Notes: generated by a model not told the origin, from the sequence alone. A DNA stretch of 64,000 bases from Niabella pedocola (GCF_021044425.1 NZ_JAJNEC010000004.1:62001-126000); one strand, 5' to 3'. Counted from the stretch's first letter, positions 1-8,734 are shown. Program-made: numbers and translations.

Positions 1-50
1 AATGACAGCTATGTTATTGTTCTGGGCATCAATCTTTCTTTAGTCATGCC

Positions 51-68
51 GTCCCGATCAATCGGGAC
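51..68. repeat. Perfect short palindrome in the left intergenic stretch
   Basis: GTCCCGAT-CA-ATCGGGAC is a perfect 8-bp stem. The flanking bases (tcatgcc before, aggatga after) extend it imperfectly. No T-run follows on either strand, so it is not a typical intrinsic terminator for the deacylase gene that ends at 154. A close relative (TCCCGATTGCTCGGGA) sits at 44043-44058, which suggests a dispersed intergenic repeat family. The rest of 1-153 holds nothing I recognise. Confidence 0.6.
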
Positions 69-153
69 AGGATGACCCTAATCCTATTTGTCATTATTAC
101 ATTGATTTGCAACCCCAATCGATCACTCAGATAACGGCAGAAAATGCTCCCAT

Positions 154-837
154 TTATATTTTCAATAATCGGATCAGTTCTTCCACACCTGCTGTAGCCG
201 GCTTTTCAATCGTATACAGGTTGGGAAGCTGCTGCAATGCAGGAATGGATCTATCGATAATATATTTCGGAACCCTGTCTGCCACATAATCAATCAGGCC
301 CGCTGCAGGGTACACCAGCAAAGAGGTTCCGATCACAACAAAAATATCTGCTTCCGCGGCCAGCCGGGAGGCGGGCGCGATCATGGGCACCGCTTCACCA
401 AACCAAACAATATCCGGTCGCAGCTGACTTCCGTCCGGCGCCATATCACCCAAACGGATATCTCCCCTAATCTCATAGGAGGGTTTATGCAGGCGCTCGC
501 TGCGCATTTTAAAAATTTCGCCGTGCAGATGCAGCACCCGGGTAGACCCACCCCGCTCATGCAGATCGTCAATATTTTGGGTAATGATATGCACTTCGTA
601 CGTTGTTTCCAATGCGGCCAATCCATAATGGGCCGCATTGGGTTGTACATCCGCCACGTTTTTACGACGCATATTGTAAAAATCCAGTACCAGGCCCGGA
701 TTTTTTGTCCAACCTTCCGGAGACGCTACCTCCATTACATCATATCCCTCCCACAATCCGTCACTGTCGCGAAAAGTTTTAATGCCACTTTCGGCACTGA
801 TACCCGCACCGGTTAATACGACCAATTTCTTTTTCAT
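154..837 (-). CDS. cobB: Sir2-family NAD-dependent protein deacylase (class III sirtuin, CobB-like)
   Basis: Cytosolic sirtuin that removes acyl groups from lysines using NAD+, giving nicotinamide and O-acyl-ADP-ribose. Seen: the Rossmann/NAD motif GAGISAESG (residues 10-18), TQNID (86-90) and the catalytic-His motif LHLHGE (His105). FYNMRR (53-58) supplies the Tyr and Arg that define class III enzymes (SIRT5, E. coli CobB), which prefer succinyl- and malonyl-lysine. The four Cys of the usual zinc ribbon are absent between residues 106 and 150, so the small domain is zinc-free. The 227-residue length suits compact bacterial sirtuins. The start was put at MKKK (837), three codons inside the longest frame, because the protein core begins there. 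Desuccinylase activity is inferred from the Tyr/Arg pair. Confidence 0.93.
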   Translation of the reverse strand: MKKKLVVLTGAGISAESGIKTFRDSDGLWEGYDVMEVASPEGWTKNPGLVLDFYNMRRKNVADVQPNAAHYGLAALETTYEVHIITQNIDDLHERGGSTRVLHLHGEIFKMRSERLHKPSYEIRGDIRLGDMAPDGSQLRPDIVWFGEAVPMIAPASRLAAEADIFVVIGTSLLVYPAAGLIDYVADRVPKYIIDRSIPALQQLPNLYTIEKPATAGVEELIRLLKI

Positions 838-892
838 TCTGTTCAAACTTTACAACACACAAAATAACATCTCTTTTGCAAGAATAAAAAGG

Positions 893-1138
893 GGTTGTAT
901 CAAAAGCTGCTAGCCTGTCATACCAGGAACCAATCGGATGCATACAAAACAACGAGGTAATGACCATTGCGCTGAGGTCAGTCACACTGAGAATGTCACC
1001 CAGCGCCGATATTAGGATTGCTCCGGAATCCATGTTGCTTTTCTGGGTTCATGCAAATGCTATACAAATACGGCAACCATGCGGCCATGGATTGACAACT
1101 TCTGTACGACATCCGATTTTGTAACTTTTGATACAACC
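893..1138. mobile_element. Candidate MITE-like element bounded by a 14-bp perfect inverted repeat
   Basis: GGTTGTATCAAAAG at 893-906 is the exact reverse complement of CTTTTGATACAACC at 1125-1138. The pair bounds 246 bp of non-coding DNA between the sirtuin and VWA genes. The interior holds no convincing gene, though it has a CACTGAG...CACCCAG-type stretch near 979-1002. I see no target-site duplication next to the ends. The whole 838-1157 gap is otherwise empty. The MITE reading is an inference from the architecture; the repeats could also be a long-range RNA hairpin. Confidence 0.45.
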
Positions 1139-1157
1139 GATTCAATAAACAACGTCC

Positions 1158-2744
1158 TTAATCATTCATGGCCGTTCCATCGTCAGGCAGGGCGGCGCTT
1201 TTCTTCACCAATGTTAAAAACTCCTGCCGGTAACCATTTGCATCCTGTCCCAGTGCACCCTCAGCCAGGTTAAGCACCTGTTTGTAACTGGCATTTTGTT
1301 TAAATGCTGAATTCCGCAGCAAGAGTCCGAATGATGCCACAGCTGCCGCAAAACGGAAATTGTTGGAGGTTTCCCCGATCGTCAGGGCTTTATCTGCAAC
1401 CGGAACCGTGATCAGCTTACTGCGATCAGCATCCACGTCCTTATAACGCAGTTTTAATGTAAGCAGCTCTGCAGATGCCGGTGCCGCGCCGCGCCCGGTA
1501 GCAGACTGGTATTTGAGATCATCCACCGGTTTTTCAAATGTATTTTTTACACCCGGAGGAATGACTTCATACAGCGCGGTAACCGTATGACCACTCCCTA
1601 TTTCACCAGCATCTTTTTCGTCATCGTTAAAATCCTCCTTACTCAGCATCCGGTTTTCATACCCGATTAACCGGTAAGCCTGTACCCTTCCGGGATTGAA
1701 CTCCACCTGTATCTTTACATCCTTGGCGATGGTAAATAAGGTTCCTCCGAATTCTGCAACAAGCACTTTTTGCGCTTCATTGATATTATCGATATAAGAA
1801 TGGTTGCCGTTCCCTTTATCTGCCAGTTGCTGCATCTTGCTATCCTGGTAGTTACCGGTACCAAATCCAAGCACCGAGAGAAAGACTCCGCTCTTGCGCT
1901 TTTCCTCAATCAAACGAACCAACGCATCCTCACTGCTTTCCCCTACATTAAAATCACCATCGGTAGCCAGCAGGATCCGGTTATTTCCTTTTTCAATAAA
2001 ATGTTCCCGGGCTACCTGGTAGGCCAGTTGAATGCCGGCTCCTCCTGCCGTAGAGCCCCCTGCTTCCAGCTCGGCGATTGCTTCCCGTATCCGCGATTTA
2101 TTTTCGCCGCTGGTAGACGGTAATACCAGACCTGCATTTCCGGCGTATGTAACAATCGCCACCCGGTCGTCCGGGCTCAGGTTGTCGGTAAGCAACAGCA
2201 TTGACTTCTTCAGTAAGGGCAATTTATCTTCATCCTGCATGGAACCCGAAACATCGATCAGGAACACCAGGTTGGAGGGTGGCAGGGCAACCTGGGGTAT
2301 TTCCTTACCCTTGATGCCGATATGCACCAGGCGGTGCTCCGTATTCCAGGGACATGCCGAAACTTCTGTAATCACATTGAACGGATCCCCGTTTTGAGGC
2401 GCTGTGTAATCGTAGTCGAAATAATTGACCATTTCCTCTACCCGCACCGCTCCTGCCGGCGGCCGTATGCCATCGTTAATAAACCGGCGCACATTACTAT
2501 AGGCCGCTTTATCCACATCAATGGAGAAGGTTGACAGCGGATATTCTTTGACTGTTTGGAAGGTGTTTTCCGCGATAGGTGCATACCCCTCGGTGTCAAA
2601 GACCGTTTCAGCCTGGTCCCGTGTTGCGGTTTTCAGGTTTTCTATTTCCATTGCGGCAGGCTGCTCCATCCGTTGATGACGACCATCGTTACAGGCAAAC
2701 AAGAGCCAGGGCAATAGAACTATTGCAAAAAAAAGGCGTTTCAT
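1158..2744 (-). CDS. VWA-domain lipoprotein (YfbK-like, with DUF3520 C-terminus)
   Basis: 528-residue envelope protein. The signal peptide ends in a lipobox LFAC with Cys18, so it is probably a lipoprotein. Residues about 65-155 match the N-terminal region found before the VWA domain in YfbK-type proteins. The VWA domain (about 158-330) has the metal-binding MIDAS motif DVSGS (164-168), followed by a Thr/Asp-containing TYAGNAG and LATDGDFNVG. The C-terminal third (about 345-525) looks like DUF3520. Proteins of this type are thought to mediate metal-dependent protein interactions; the partner is unknown. It is followed 60 bp upstream by a second lipoprotein gene on the same strand, possibly co-transcribed with it. 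Confidence 0.9.
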   Translation of the reverse strand: MKRLFFAIVLLPWLLFACNDGRHQRMEQPAAMEIENLKTATRDQAETVFDTEGYAPIAENTFQTVKEYPLSTFSIDVDKAAYSNVRRFINDGIRPPAGAVRVEEMVNYFDYDYTAPQNGDPFNVITEVSACPWNTEHRLVHIGIKGKEIPQVALPPSNLVFLIDVSGSMQDEDKLPLLKKSMLLLTDNLSPDDRVAIVTYAGNAGLVLPSTSGENKSRIREAIAELEAGGSTAGGAGIQLAYQVAREHFIEKGNNRILLATDGDFNVGESSEDALVRLIEEKRKSGVFLSVLGFGTGNYQDSKMQQLADKGNGNHSYIDNINEAQKVLVAEFGGTLFTIAKDVKIQVEFNPGRVQAYRLIGYENRMLSKEDFNDDEKDAGEIGSGHTVTALYEVIPPGVKNTFEKPVDDLKYQSATGRGAAPASAELLTLKLRYKDVDADRSKLITVPVADKALTIGETSNNFRFAAAVASFGLLLRNSAFKQNASYKQVLNLAEGALGQDANGYRQEFLTLVKKSAALPDDGTAMND

Positions 2745-2804
2745 AAAAAGTATTTAAAAATTAATAAATGATTGCAGTGTTCATTTTCATCGGTTGATAT
2801 GAAT

Positions 2805-3464
2805 TTATTGGGCGCTGTTTGAAACCGGTCTCCGGATAAAGGTCCTACCCTGTATAAACCCATCCTCCTTTATAAATTCGCCGAGTGCTTCCTTACTGGG
2901 GCTTACCCGCAATGGCCGGGTGGTATCGTCCTTTGTACCTGTAATAGCCTCCATCATTTCCACCTCATTCCTGGTACTGATCCTGCGGATATGCAATACG
3001 CCGTTCCTGTACGTAAGTTTTTGTACAGCCCAGCTGCTGTCGTCCCAAGGCCGGTTCAGGAAATATTGTTGCTGATATGCTTTTAGCACATTTTTTCTTT
3101 CCAGGTCAAAGATCGTATCCGTCAATACATAACCGGTAAATAAAGAATCGCCGGCCTTCCTGACAGGATATTGCTCACGGGTCCGGCCATTGAAAAGGGT
3201 ATCGCCCCGGATCGTTTCGTAGGGCTGCAATATTTTATAACTAAACGTATCCTTCAGGGTATCACGGGTTATCAAATAAGAGCGGGACACGGTCAATACC
3301 GTTCCGTTATCATGATCGAAGAATGTTCCGGTCAAACTGTCCGGCAGCTGGCTTAGCTGGGGTTCTCCGGAGGGCTGCGCTTCAGAGAAGGTTACCGTAG
3401 TAGCATCGCATGCTGAAAGGCAGGCAATAAAAAGCCCTATTGTTAGTTTATTAACAATTTTCAT
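2805..3464 (-). CDS. Predicted lipoprotein of unknown function
   Basis: 219 residues. The N-terminus is a lipoprotein signal (hydrophobic segment followed by CLSAC, lipid-modified Cys about residue 19). The mature part is hydrophilic with alternating charged and aromatic residues and repeated Thr/Asp clusters, which suggests a beta-rich fold. I do not recognise a family. It precedes the VWA lipoprotein gene on the same strand with a 60-bp gap. A role at the outer membrane or periplasm is inferred only from the signal. Confidence 0.72.
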   Translation of the reverse strand: MKIVNKLTIGLFIACLSACDATTVTFSEAQPSGEPQLSQLPDSLTGTFFDHDNGTVLTVSRSYLITRDTLKDTFSYKILQPYETIRGDTLFNGRTREQYPVRKAGDSLFTGYVLTDTIFDLERKNVLKAYQQQYFLNRPWDDSSWAVQKLTYRNGVLHIRRISTRNEVEMMEAITGTKDDTTRPLRVSPSKEALGEFIKEDGFIQGRTFIRRPVSNSAQ

Positions 3465-3713
3465 CGGTGTTGCTTTTAATAGTTGTTTTGAAAATGGCGT
3501 AGCCAGAAATCAGTTAACATGGGACTCCGGATATCCCAGGCGTTCGCTTTTTGGATTACACTTGTTTATGGTTTCGTTTGCTGCAAGGCCTGTCAAAGCC
3601 GGTTATTGCTGCTTACAGGTTTGCTGTTTCATCGTTTAAGAATGCTGCAGCATCCTTTTCATCTCTTAATACAGTGCAACAAAAAAAGTAACCTCAACCG
3701 TATTGTTAATAAA

Positions 3714-3747
3714 TATAAAAAAGGCTCCTGACATGCCAGAAGCCTTT
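3714..3747 (-). terminator. Probable intrinsic terminator for the gene ending at 3810
   Basis: On the minus strand AAAGGCT pairs with AGCCTTT across a bulged stem (CTGG/TCAG inner pairs) and runs into TTTTTT. It lies 63 bp after the stop of the 267-residue secreted protein. The rest of the 3465-3809 gap shows no gene I can support. Confidence 0.6.
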
Positions 3748-3809
3748 AAACGTTCCGTTCATCATTGAACAGGAACCCCGCACATCCGGCGGTCATCAAG
3801 AGTCTGTTT

Positions 3810-4613
3810 TTAAACGGCTACAATTTTGCCGGTAGCCGTTTTCCGTTTATTAAAATAATGCCTGTATTTTTCGCTTGTTTCTTTCGATTGCCGTTCACCA
3901 TTGATGTAAAGCTCCCCGTCCCTGAACTGGATCCGGTTGGCCGGACTCTTTTCAATCAATCCGTCCCGTTCCATTTCCTGGTATGCATCTTTAAGCCGTT
4001 GCAGCTGCCGGCGGGTTTCCTGCAGCTCGTTATTCATACCCGGTTTCATTTGTCGCATTTCTATTTCCAGTTGCTGCTGCTGCATCTTCAAATCTCTGCG
4101 GGTGGCTTCCAGTTGTCCTTTTAACTGATCGAGCCGGATATTTTTTAGTGTGGTATTGATTTCGCTTTTCAATTGCGCTGCATCGATATTTTTAACGGAT
4201 TTCATTGCGCGGGATATGTCCCGTTCCAATGTTGCTTTATCAATACCGGCCATAGCTGTTTCGATATCTTTATTCAACTGCTCAAAATTGATCTTTTTTA
4301 CAGCCGCCCTTGCCTCCGCCTGAATTTTTGCAAGATCAACAGCGGATAGTACATTATGGGCCTCTTGCTGAATATGATCCCTTTTTATATCCCATTGGGC
4401 ATCGTGGGTACGGATCTGCTCCTCTACATAATTCAATGCCGCATCCAACCGGCCGGTTTCAAATTCTGTTATCGCCGGCAGGGTATCGCTGGTAAAGGGA
4501 TACTCCGGTTTAAAAGCGGAGGCGGGCCCCGGCGGTGTAAAGGATAACGACGCAGCACAGGCAACGGGCAGCAATGCCCATACGGCTGTTCGCAAATTAG
4601 ATCTCTTTTTCAT
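3810..4613 (-). CDS. Secreted heptad-repeat protein with a BlaR-like C-terminal segment, unknown function
   Basis: 267 residues with a signal-like N-terminus (KKR followed by a hydrophobic stretch to about residue 25). Residues about 90-200 are amphipathic helix in repeats of roughly 17-18 residues (for example INFEQLNKDIETAMAGID, then TLERDISRAMKSVKNID, then AQLKSEINTTLKNI), passing into a Gln/Arg-rich coiled coil. The C-terminus (DGELYINGERQSKE...YRHYF) resembles the tail often found at the end of Bacteroidota M56/BlaR1 sensors, but no peptidase domain precedes it here. I therefore call it a free-standing periplasmic relative of such sensor tails. Function is unknown, and the tail resemblance is from memory rather than a search. 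Confidence 0.7.
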   Translation of the reverse strand: MKKRSNLRTAVWALLPVACAASLSFTPPGPASAFKPEYPFTSDTLPAITEFETGRLDAALNYVEEQIRTHDAQWDIKRDHIQQEAHNVLSAVDLAKIQAEARAAVKKINFEQLNKDIETAMAGIDKATLERDISRAMKSVKNIDAAQLKSEINTTLKNIRLDQLKGQLEATRRDLKMQQQQLEIEMRQMKPGMNNELQETRRQLQRLKDAYQEMERDGLIEKSPANRIQFRDGELYINGERQSKETSEKYRHYFNKRKTATGKIVAV

Positions 4614-4888
4614 TAGTTGGGTTTTAAGACAAGAAATTAACGAAATTCTTCGTAGCTAATGTACGAACAGATACGTAAAAACCGATGTTAATGAAATGAT
4701 AATTAATTTCAGGGGATGAAATCGGCAACTTTGTCGGCGGCCATCGTGTTTCCGCCAACAGCCTCAGATTTTTGCCAGCCGGCTGCTGCGGCTCATATTG
4801 CTGAGTGCGCTTGCTTATTCCGGATGGCCTTTGTAAGTGGGTAGCAGCTGATCAGCGTGGATCTGCGGTGCCCGATGCTACCGAAGAA

Positions 4889-5764
4889 TCAGCTCCGCGC
4901 CAGCAACACCTGCCAGGCCTTCAGTACAGCCCCTTCCCGGATCAATTGTTGTGCATACCGATGAATGGCCTGTACCCGTTCTTCACTGTTTTCCTGCTGC
5001 AGCAATGTAGATAATGTGGTATCCATAAATCCGGTGTCAATGCCAGGTATTGCCGTAGCATTGGCCAGCACCCCAAGATCATTTCCTGTAAGTACCGGGC
5101 TGTTACGAATGTCATCCGGCAAGGCGTCGATTCCCAATCCCAGCTGCGTATTGGGTTTTTCTACTTCAAAAAGATTATCCGGCGTTACTTTACAATACCA
5201 ATTCCCTCCCAGTCGCGCCACATGCTGCAGTTTTTGCTGGTCTACCCGGTTGCTTCCGTCTAAAATGGTTTCATCTATATGCAGTAGCAGTACTTCACAA
5301 ATGACCAGGTTACCGGCGCCGCCAACATTGCCCAACGGTTTTATTTCTACCACGCGGCACTCCATTTTAGCCTTGCTTTCCTTAACCAGCGGAGGACGGA
5401 TCTGCCGTGATTGCTCCATAGTAAAGCCGGCTTTTATAAATTCATTGGTATCCTTCGGAAACTCACAGCTGGCCAGCGAAACCTGTTGCACCATCTCATA
5501 ATCGACGATATTGATTGCTACTTCCGGCACCTCCAGCAGGTTCTGAAGCGTATGCTTGGTGGTATTATCGCGCACCCTGCGGGAGGGACTAAAGACTACC
5601 ACCGGCGGATTGGTAGAGAACAGGTTGAAGAAACTAAAAGGGCTCAGGTTGATGTTACCGGCTTTATCCACCGTACTGGCAAAACAGATGGGCCTGGGCG
5701 CAATGATGTGCTGCAGGTAGTGCTGGACGTCCAGTGTCGTTAATGCTTTTAAGTCAAATATCAT
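4889..5764 (-). CDS. Flavin reductase family protein (FMN-binding split barrel)
   Basis: 291 residues. The N-terminal half has the flavin-reductase-like split-barrel pattern: APRPICFASTVDKAGNINL, then SPFSFFNLFSTNPP and VVFSPSRR. This family binds FMN and either reduces flavin for a partner monooxygenase or acts as a flavoprotein itself. The C-terminal 100 residues are a lineage-specific extension. The start is taken at ATG 5764 (MIFDLK); a GTG four codons upstream is less likely. It lies upstream-facing next to the aromatic degradation genes, which fits an accessory oxidoreductase role, but the link is inferred from position alone. Confidence 0.87.
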   Translation of the reverse strand: MIFDLKALTTLDVQHYLQHIIAPRPICFASTVDKAGNINLSPFSFFNLFSTNPPVVVFSPSRRVRDNTTKHTLQNLLEVPEVAINIVDYEMVQQVSLASCEFPKDTNEFIKAGFTMEQSRQIRPPLVKESKAKMECRVVEIKPLGNVGGAGNLVICEVLLLHIDETILDGSNRVDQQKLQHVARLGGNWYCKVTPDNLFEVEKPNTQLGLGIDALPDDIRNSPVLTGNDLGVLANATAIPGIDTGFMDTTLSTLLQQENSEERVQAIHRYAQQLIREGAVLKAWQVLLARS

Positions 5765-5818
5765 ATTCAAAATCACTTTTCAACCGCAGAGAACAGTGGC
5801 CGCAGTGTTTCGCAAAGA

Positions 5819-6204
5819 TTAGAATTTGTTTACAATTCTTCTGAATCCATCTTTCAATAAAGAAACATTAAAGTTGATAAGATATCCTAATTTTTTATCC
5901 GCCAGTTTTAGATACGTAATCAATTGTGCCGTAAAAACAGGCTCCATTGAATTAACGGCCTTGATTTCAAGAATGATCTCATTTTCGATCAACATATCTA
6001 TTACATAAACCTTTCCTAAAAACATTCTTTGTATACCAATTCCACCGGCACCTGTATGCCCACCAAAACATTTCTCAGTTCCAGTTCCCGATTTAATGCA
6101 TTATCATACGCCGATTCCAATAATCCAGGACCTAATTCTTTGTGTACAGTTATACAGGCGTCTAAAATAACTCCCCCTAACCGATTTAGTTCATTGTTAG
6201 TCAT
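5819..6204 (-). pseudogene. GxxExxY protein gene broken by a single-base frameshift
   Basis: Two adjacent reading frames together give one complete GxxExxY protein (usual length about 125). The first (6204 to 6016) holds VHKELGPGLLESAY with the signature G27-E30-Y33 and ends at VELVYKECF-stop. The second (6025 to 5819) continues LGKVYVIDMLIENE..LEIKAV and ends LINFNVSLLKDGFRRIVN, the normal C-terminus. The junction is a run of five T on the coding strand (about 6016-6020). One extra T would restore E-C-F-L-G-K in frame. The family has a PD-(D/E)xK nuclease-like fold, and the D..ExK residues survive in the second part. It could be a real pseudogene, a sequencing error or a slippage-prone switch. 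Confidence 0.85.
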
Positions 6205-6262
6205 AATGGTGGTATTTATCCAAGGTTAAAAAGTTCCGCTGAAGAATGATCCTGCCTCTGCG

Positions 6263-7291
6263 CTACGGCAGCGTTCTCCCCTTCTCCGCGGTTAATTTCT
6301 TCTCTAAGATACTAAATTCCGCTCCGTCCTTTTCGATTTTGTTCTCCAGCCGCCCGAGTTCGTCGATCTCCAGTATGACCACATCACCCGGTTGCAGCCA
6401 TTGCTCCTGGTAGCTGGGGTTCTGCAGTTTGCCGGTGCCATTCAGTTCCAGGAAACATCCGGTTCCTACCGTGCCGCTCCCGATCAGGTCTCCGGGGTAA
6501 AGATCGGTTCCATAGGAAGCCCGCTCAATCAGCTCCGCAAAGGTCCAGTCCATATCTGCCAGGTTGCCGGTACTTACCTGGATGCCATTTACAAAACAAT
6601 GCATTTGCAGGTTCCAGCTTTTACCGGTATGCCCTGCCTTGGGTGTTACCTCCCGGGCCTTTAAGGCATCCGTGGTTACCAACCAGGGCCCAATTGCTGT
6701 GGCAAAGTCCTTTCCCTTTGCTGGTCCCAGGTTTAATATCATTTCCTCCATCTGCAAGGTACGGGCGCTGAAATCGTTCATAATCATAAGCCCTCCGATA
6801 TACGCATCTGCAGCTGCTGCTTTAATATTTCTTCCTTTTTTACAAATGACAATGGATGCCTCCAGTTCAAAATCCAGTTTCTGAAAGTGATCCGGCATAC
6901 AGGTTACCGTTCCGGGCCCGATGATACTATTGTGATTGGTAAAATAAAAAACCGGGTACTGATCAAACTCCGGGATCATAGGTACTTTACGGTTTCTGCG
7001 CGCCGCTGCCACATGTTGCCGGAACGCATAGCCATCTCTGCAGGACGTTGGCCGGGGCACAGGTGCCAGCAATGCCACACCGGACAATGCGATTCCTGTA
7101 TCCGGAAACCGCCCGGCTTCGAGCTTTTCATTTTCCGCGACCAGCAATTGAAAGTACGCGTCCCAGTTCTCAAGCAGCCAATTCATGGTAACAGGCTCTT
7201 CGGGCCTCAAAAAGGGAACTGCGTATATGCGGTCGTTTACCAGTAACCCCAATTGCTCATTTCCGTTATTTAAATAAGATACCAGTTTCAT
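6263..7291 (-). CDS. Fumarylacetoacetate hydrolase family protein
   Basis: 342 residues. The last step of tyrosine degradation splits fumarylacetoacetate into fumarate and acetoacetate. Seen: metal-binding DFELEASIVI (two Glu), IMNDFSARTLQ (Asp), the catalytic segment KGKDFATAIGPWLV, and the C-terminal GSGTVGTGC signature of the FAH fold. The N-terminal domain (about 1-90) is short, as in bacterial FAH-like enzymes. It lies 54 bp after the aminotransferase gene and in the same direction, within a cluster that carries the preceding pathway enzymes. Fumarylacetoacetase rather than another FAH-superfamily activity is inferred from this context. Confidence 0.92.
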   Translation of the reverse strand: MKLVSYLNNGNEQLGLLVNDRIYAVPFLRPEEPVTMNWLLENWDAYFQLLVAENEKLEAGRFPDTGIALSGVALLAPVPRPTSCRDGYAFRQHVAAARRNRKVPMIPEFDQYPVFYFTNHNSIIGPGTVTCMPDHFQKLDFELEASIVICKKGRNIKAAAADAYIGGLMIMNDFSARTLQMEEMILNLGPAKGKDFATAIGPWLVTTDALKAREVTPKAGHTGKSWNLQMHCFVNGIQVSTGNLADMDWTFAELIERASYGTDLYPGDLIGSGTVGTGCFLELNGTGKLQNPSYQEQWLQPGDVVILEIDELGRLENKIEKDGAEFSILEKKLTAEKGRTLP

Positions 7292-7345
7292 TGGAAAAAT
7301 TTAATGCATTACATAACAAGTGTATTTTACTTCCTGCCTTCTTTT

Positions 7346-8611
7346 TCATCTCCGCGTTTTGTTTGCGGTTGCTGCACAGCAGTCCTGTGGCGGTTGCATA
7401 TGCGCTTCCAGTGCCCGTTGCAAACCGCGCAGCATCGGTGCAATATCCTCCATCCTGCAGGTACCTACGCTTAGCCGGTACCAATCAGGCGTATGTGCCG
7501 CACCAAACACCCTGAAAGGCAGCAGGGCAACGCCCGCTTCTTCCAGGAGCACCGTTGTCATATCCTGCGGCAATTCTATTTTAACGGAAAGATAAATAGA
7601 GGCTTCCGGAGCAATGGCATCGATGGGCAGTCCTTTCATTTTCATTTGCAGGATGCCCTTATAAATTTTTGTCAGCCGCTGCAGCAGCGCTTCCTTAAAC
7701 CCGTTTAAATAAGTTACCACTGCATTATCATTATTTAGCAATACAGTTACCGCCTTCTGTTCCGCCATCGGCGCCCAGGCTCCTACATGGTTCAGCATGG
7801 TTTTGATCTTGCTGATCACGGGCTCCGGGCCATAGCACCATCCTACCCGCACGCCGGTTGCGGCGAAGGCCTTGCTGATAGCATCTATATAAATGGTATA
7901 CGGTTGTACCTGCGGGCAAACAGTTACCGGACTGATATGCGGTTGCCGGCCATACTGAAGCAGGTAATAGATCTGGTCGTACAGGATGTACAGTTTTTTT
8001 TCATCCTTGTGTCGCCTTGCATTTTCTTCCACCACCATTTCACAGATCGCCTTTAATTGTGCTGTCTTGAAACAGGTGCCCGTCGGGTTCTGGGGTGAGC
8101 AAAGCGCCAGCAATACGGCGTCCTTTATAAACGGGCGTATTTCATCCGCCACAGGCATAAAGTTATTTTCGGGTTTTGTTTCAATAACCCGCGGTATTGC
8201 ACCGGTAAGCTGTACATAAAAGTGATTGTTCCAGGAAGGCACAGGATAGATCACGGTGTCTCCCGGATCTACGATCATATGATACGTAGCAAACAATAAA
8301 GGTCGGCCACCACTTCCGATCATGATCTCTGACGGATTATAGCAAAGTTCCTGATGCTTTTTTACAAACGCTGCAATCGCCACCCTCAAATCTTCGTTTC
8401 CATCTGTAGCCGGGTAATTGGTTTGCCGGTTGCGATAGGCCTTTATAATTTCATCTTCCAGCAACCGCGGAATGGGGAACAACTGCGGGTTAAAATCACC
8501 CACCGTATAATTCAGCAACTGTTCGTCAGCACCCGCTCTTTTCTTTACCGCATTGCTGATGGCCAGTATGCCCGAAGGCGGCGTATTCTCGGCCAACCGT
8601 GATAATTTCAT
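7346..8611 (-). CDS. Class I/II pyridoxal-phosphate aminotransferase (probably aromatic)
   Basis: 421 residues from ATG 8611. Seen: the fold-type I pattern with SPQNPTGT, LYDQIYYLLQYG, and the PLP-lysine motif AISKAFAATGVRVGW. Enzymes of this type transfer the amino group of an aromatic amino acid to 2-oxoglutarate. Between fumarylacetoacetase and HPPD it most likely converts tyrosine to 4-hydroxyphenylpyruvate; substrate is inferred. A longer frame starts at 8695, but its first 28 residues are encoded by the GAGAT-rich repeat and do not look like protein, so the internal ATG is preferred. The last ten codons (CCAATANKTRR) are unconserved-looking tail. Confidence 0.92.
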   Translation of the reverse strand: MKLSRLAENTPPSGILAISNAVKKRAGADEQLLNYTVGDFNPQLFPIPRLLEDEIIKAYRNRQTNYPATDGNEDLRVAIAAFVKKHQELCYNPSEIMIGSGGRPLLFATYHMIVDPGDTVIYPVPSWNNHFYVQLTGAIPRVIETKPENNFMPVADEIRPFIKDAVLLALCSPQNPTGTCFKTAQLKAICEMVVEENARRHKDEKKLYILYDQIYYLLQYGRQPHISPVTVCPQVQPYTIYIDAISKAFAATGVRVGWCYGPEPVISKIKTMLNHVGAWAPMAEQKAVTVLLNNDNAVVTYLNGFKEALLQRLTKIYKGILQMKMKGLPIDAIAPEASIYLSVKIELPQDMTTVLLEEAGVALLPFRVFGAAHTPDWYRLSVGTCRMEDIAPMLRGLQRALEAHMQPPQDCCAATANKTRR

Positions 8612-8614
8612 TGT

Positions 8615-8706
8615 TGTATTGATTTGAGAATTGAGATACGAGATTACAGATACCAGATACCAGATTCGAGATTTGAGATACGAGAATTGAGACACGAGAT
8701 GGCAGA
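8615..8706. repeat. Degenerate decamer repeat (GAGAT/GAATT-type) between aminotransferase and hppD
   Basis: About nine degenerate copies of a 7-12-base unit (ttgagaa, gagatac, gagatta, gataccaga, gattcgaga...) follow one another. The same family appears in reverse complement at 26790-26886 (tctcgaatct, ctggaatctc) and in part at 61110-61335. It carries no hairpin or T-run, so it is not a terminator. Confidence 0.75.
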
Positions 8707-8734
8707 AACAAGAGCGTGAGTGATTGATGCTCCC

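Noticed and set aside
8612..8695. Longer start for the aminotransferase
   Set aside because: The added 28 residues are encoded by the degenerate decamer repeat.
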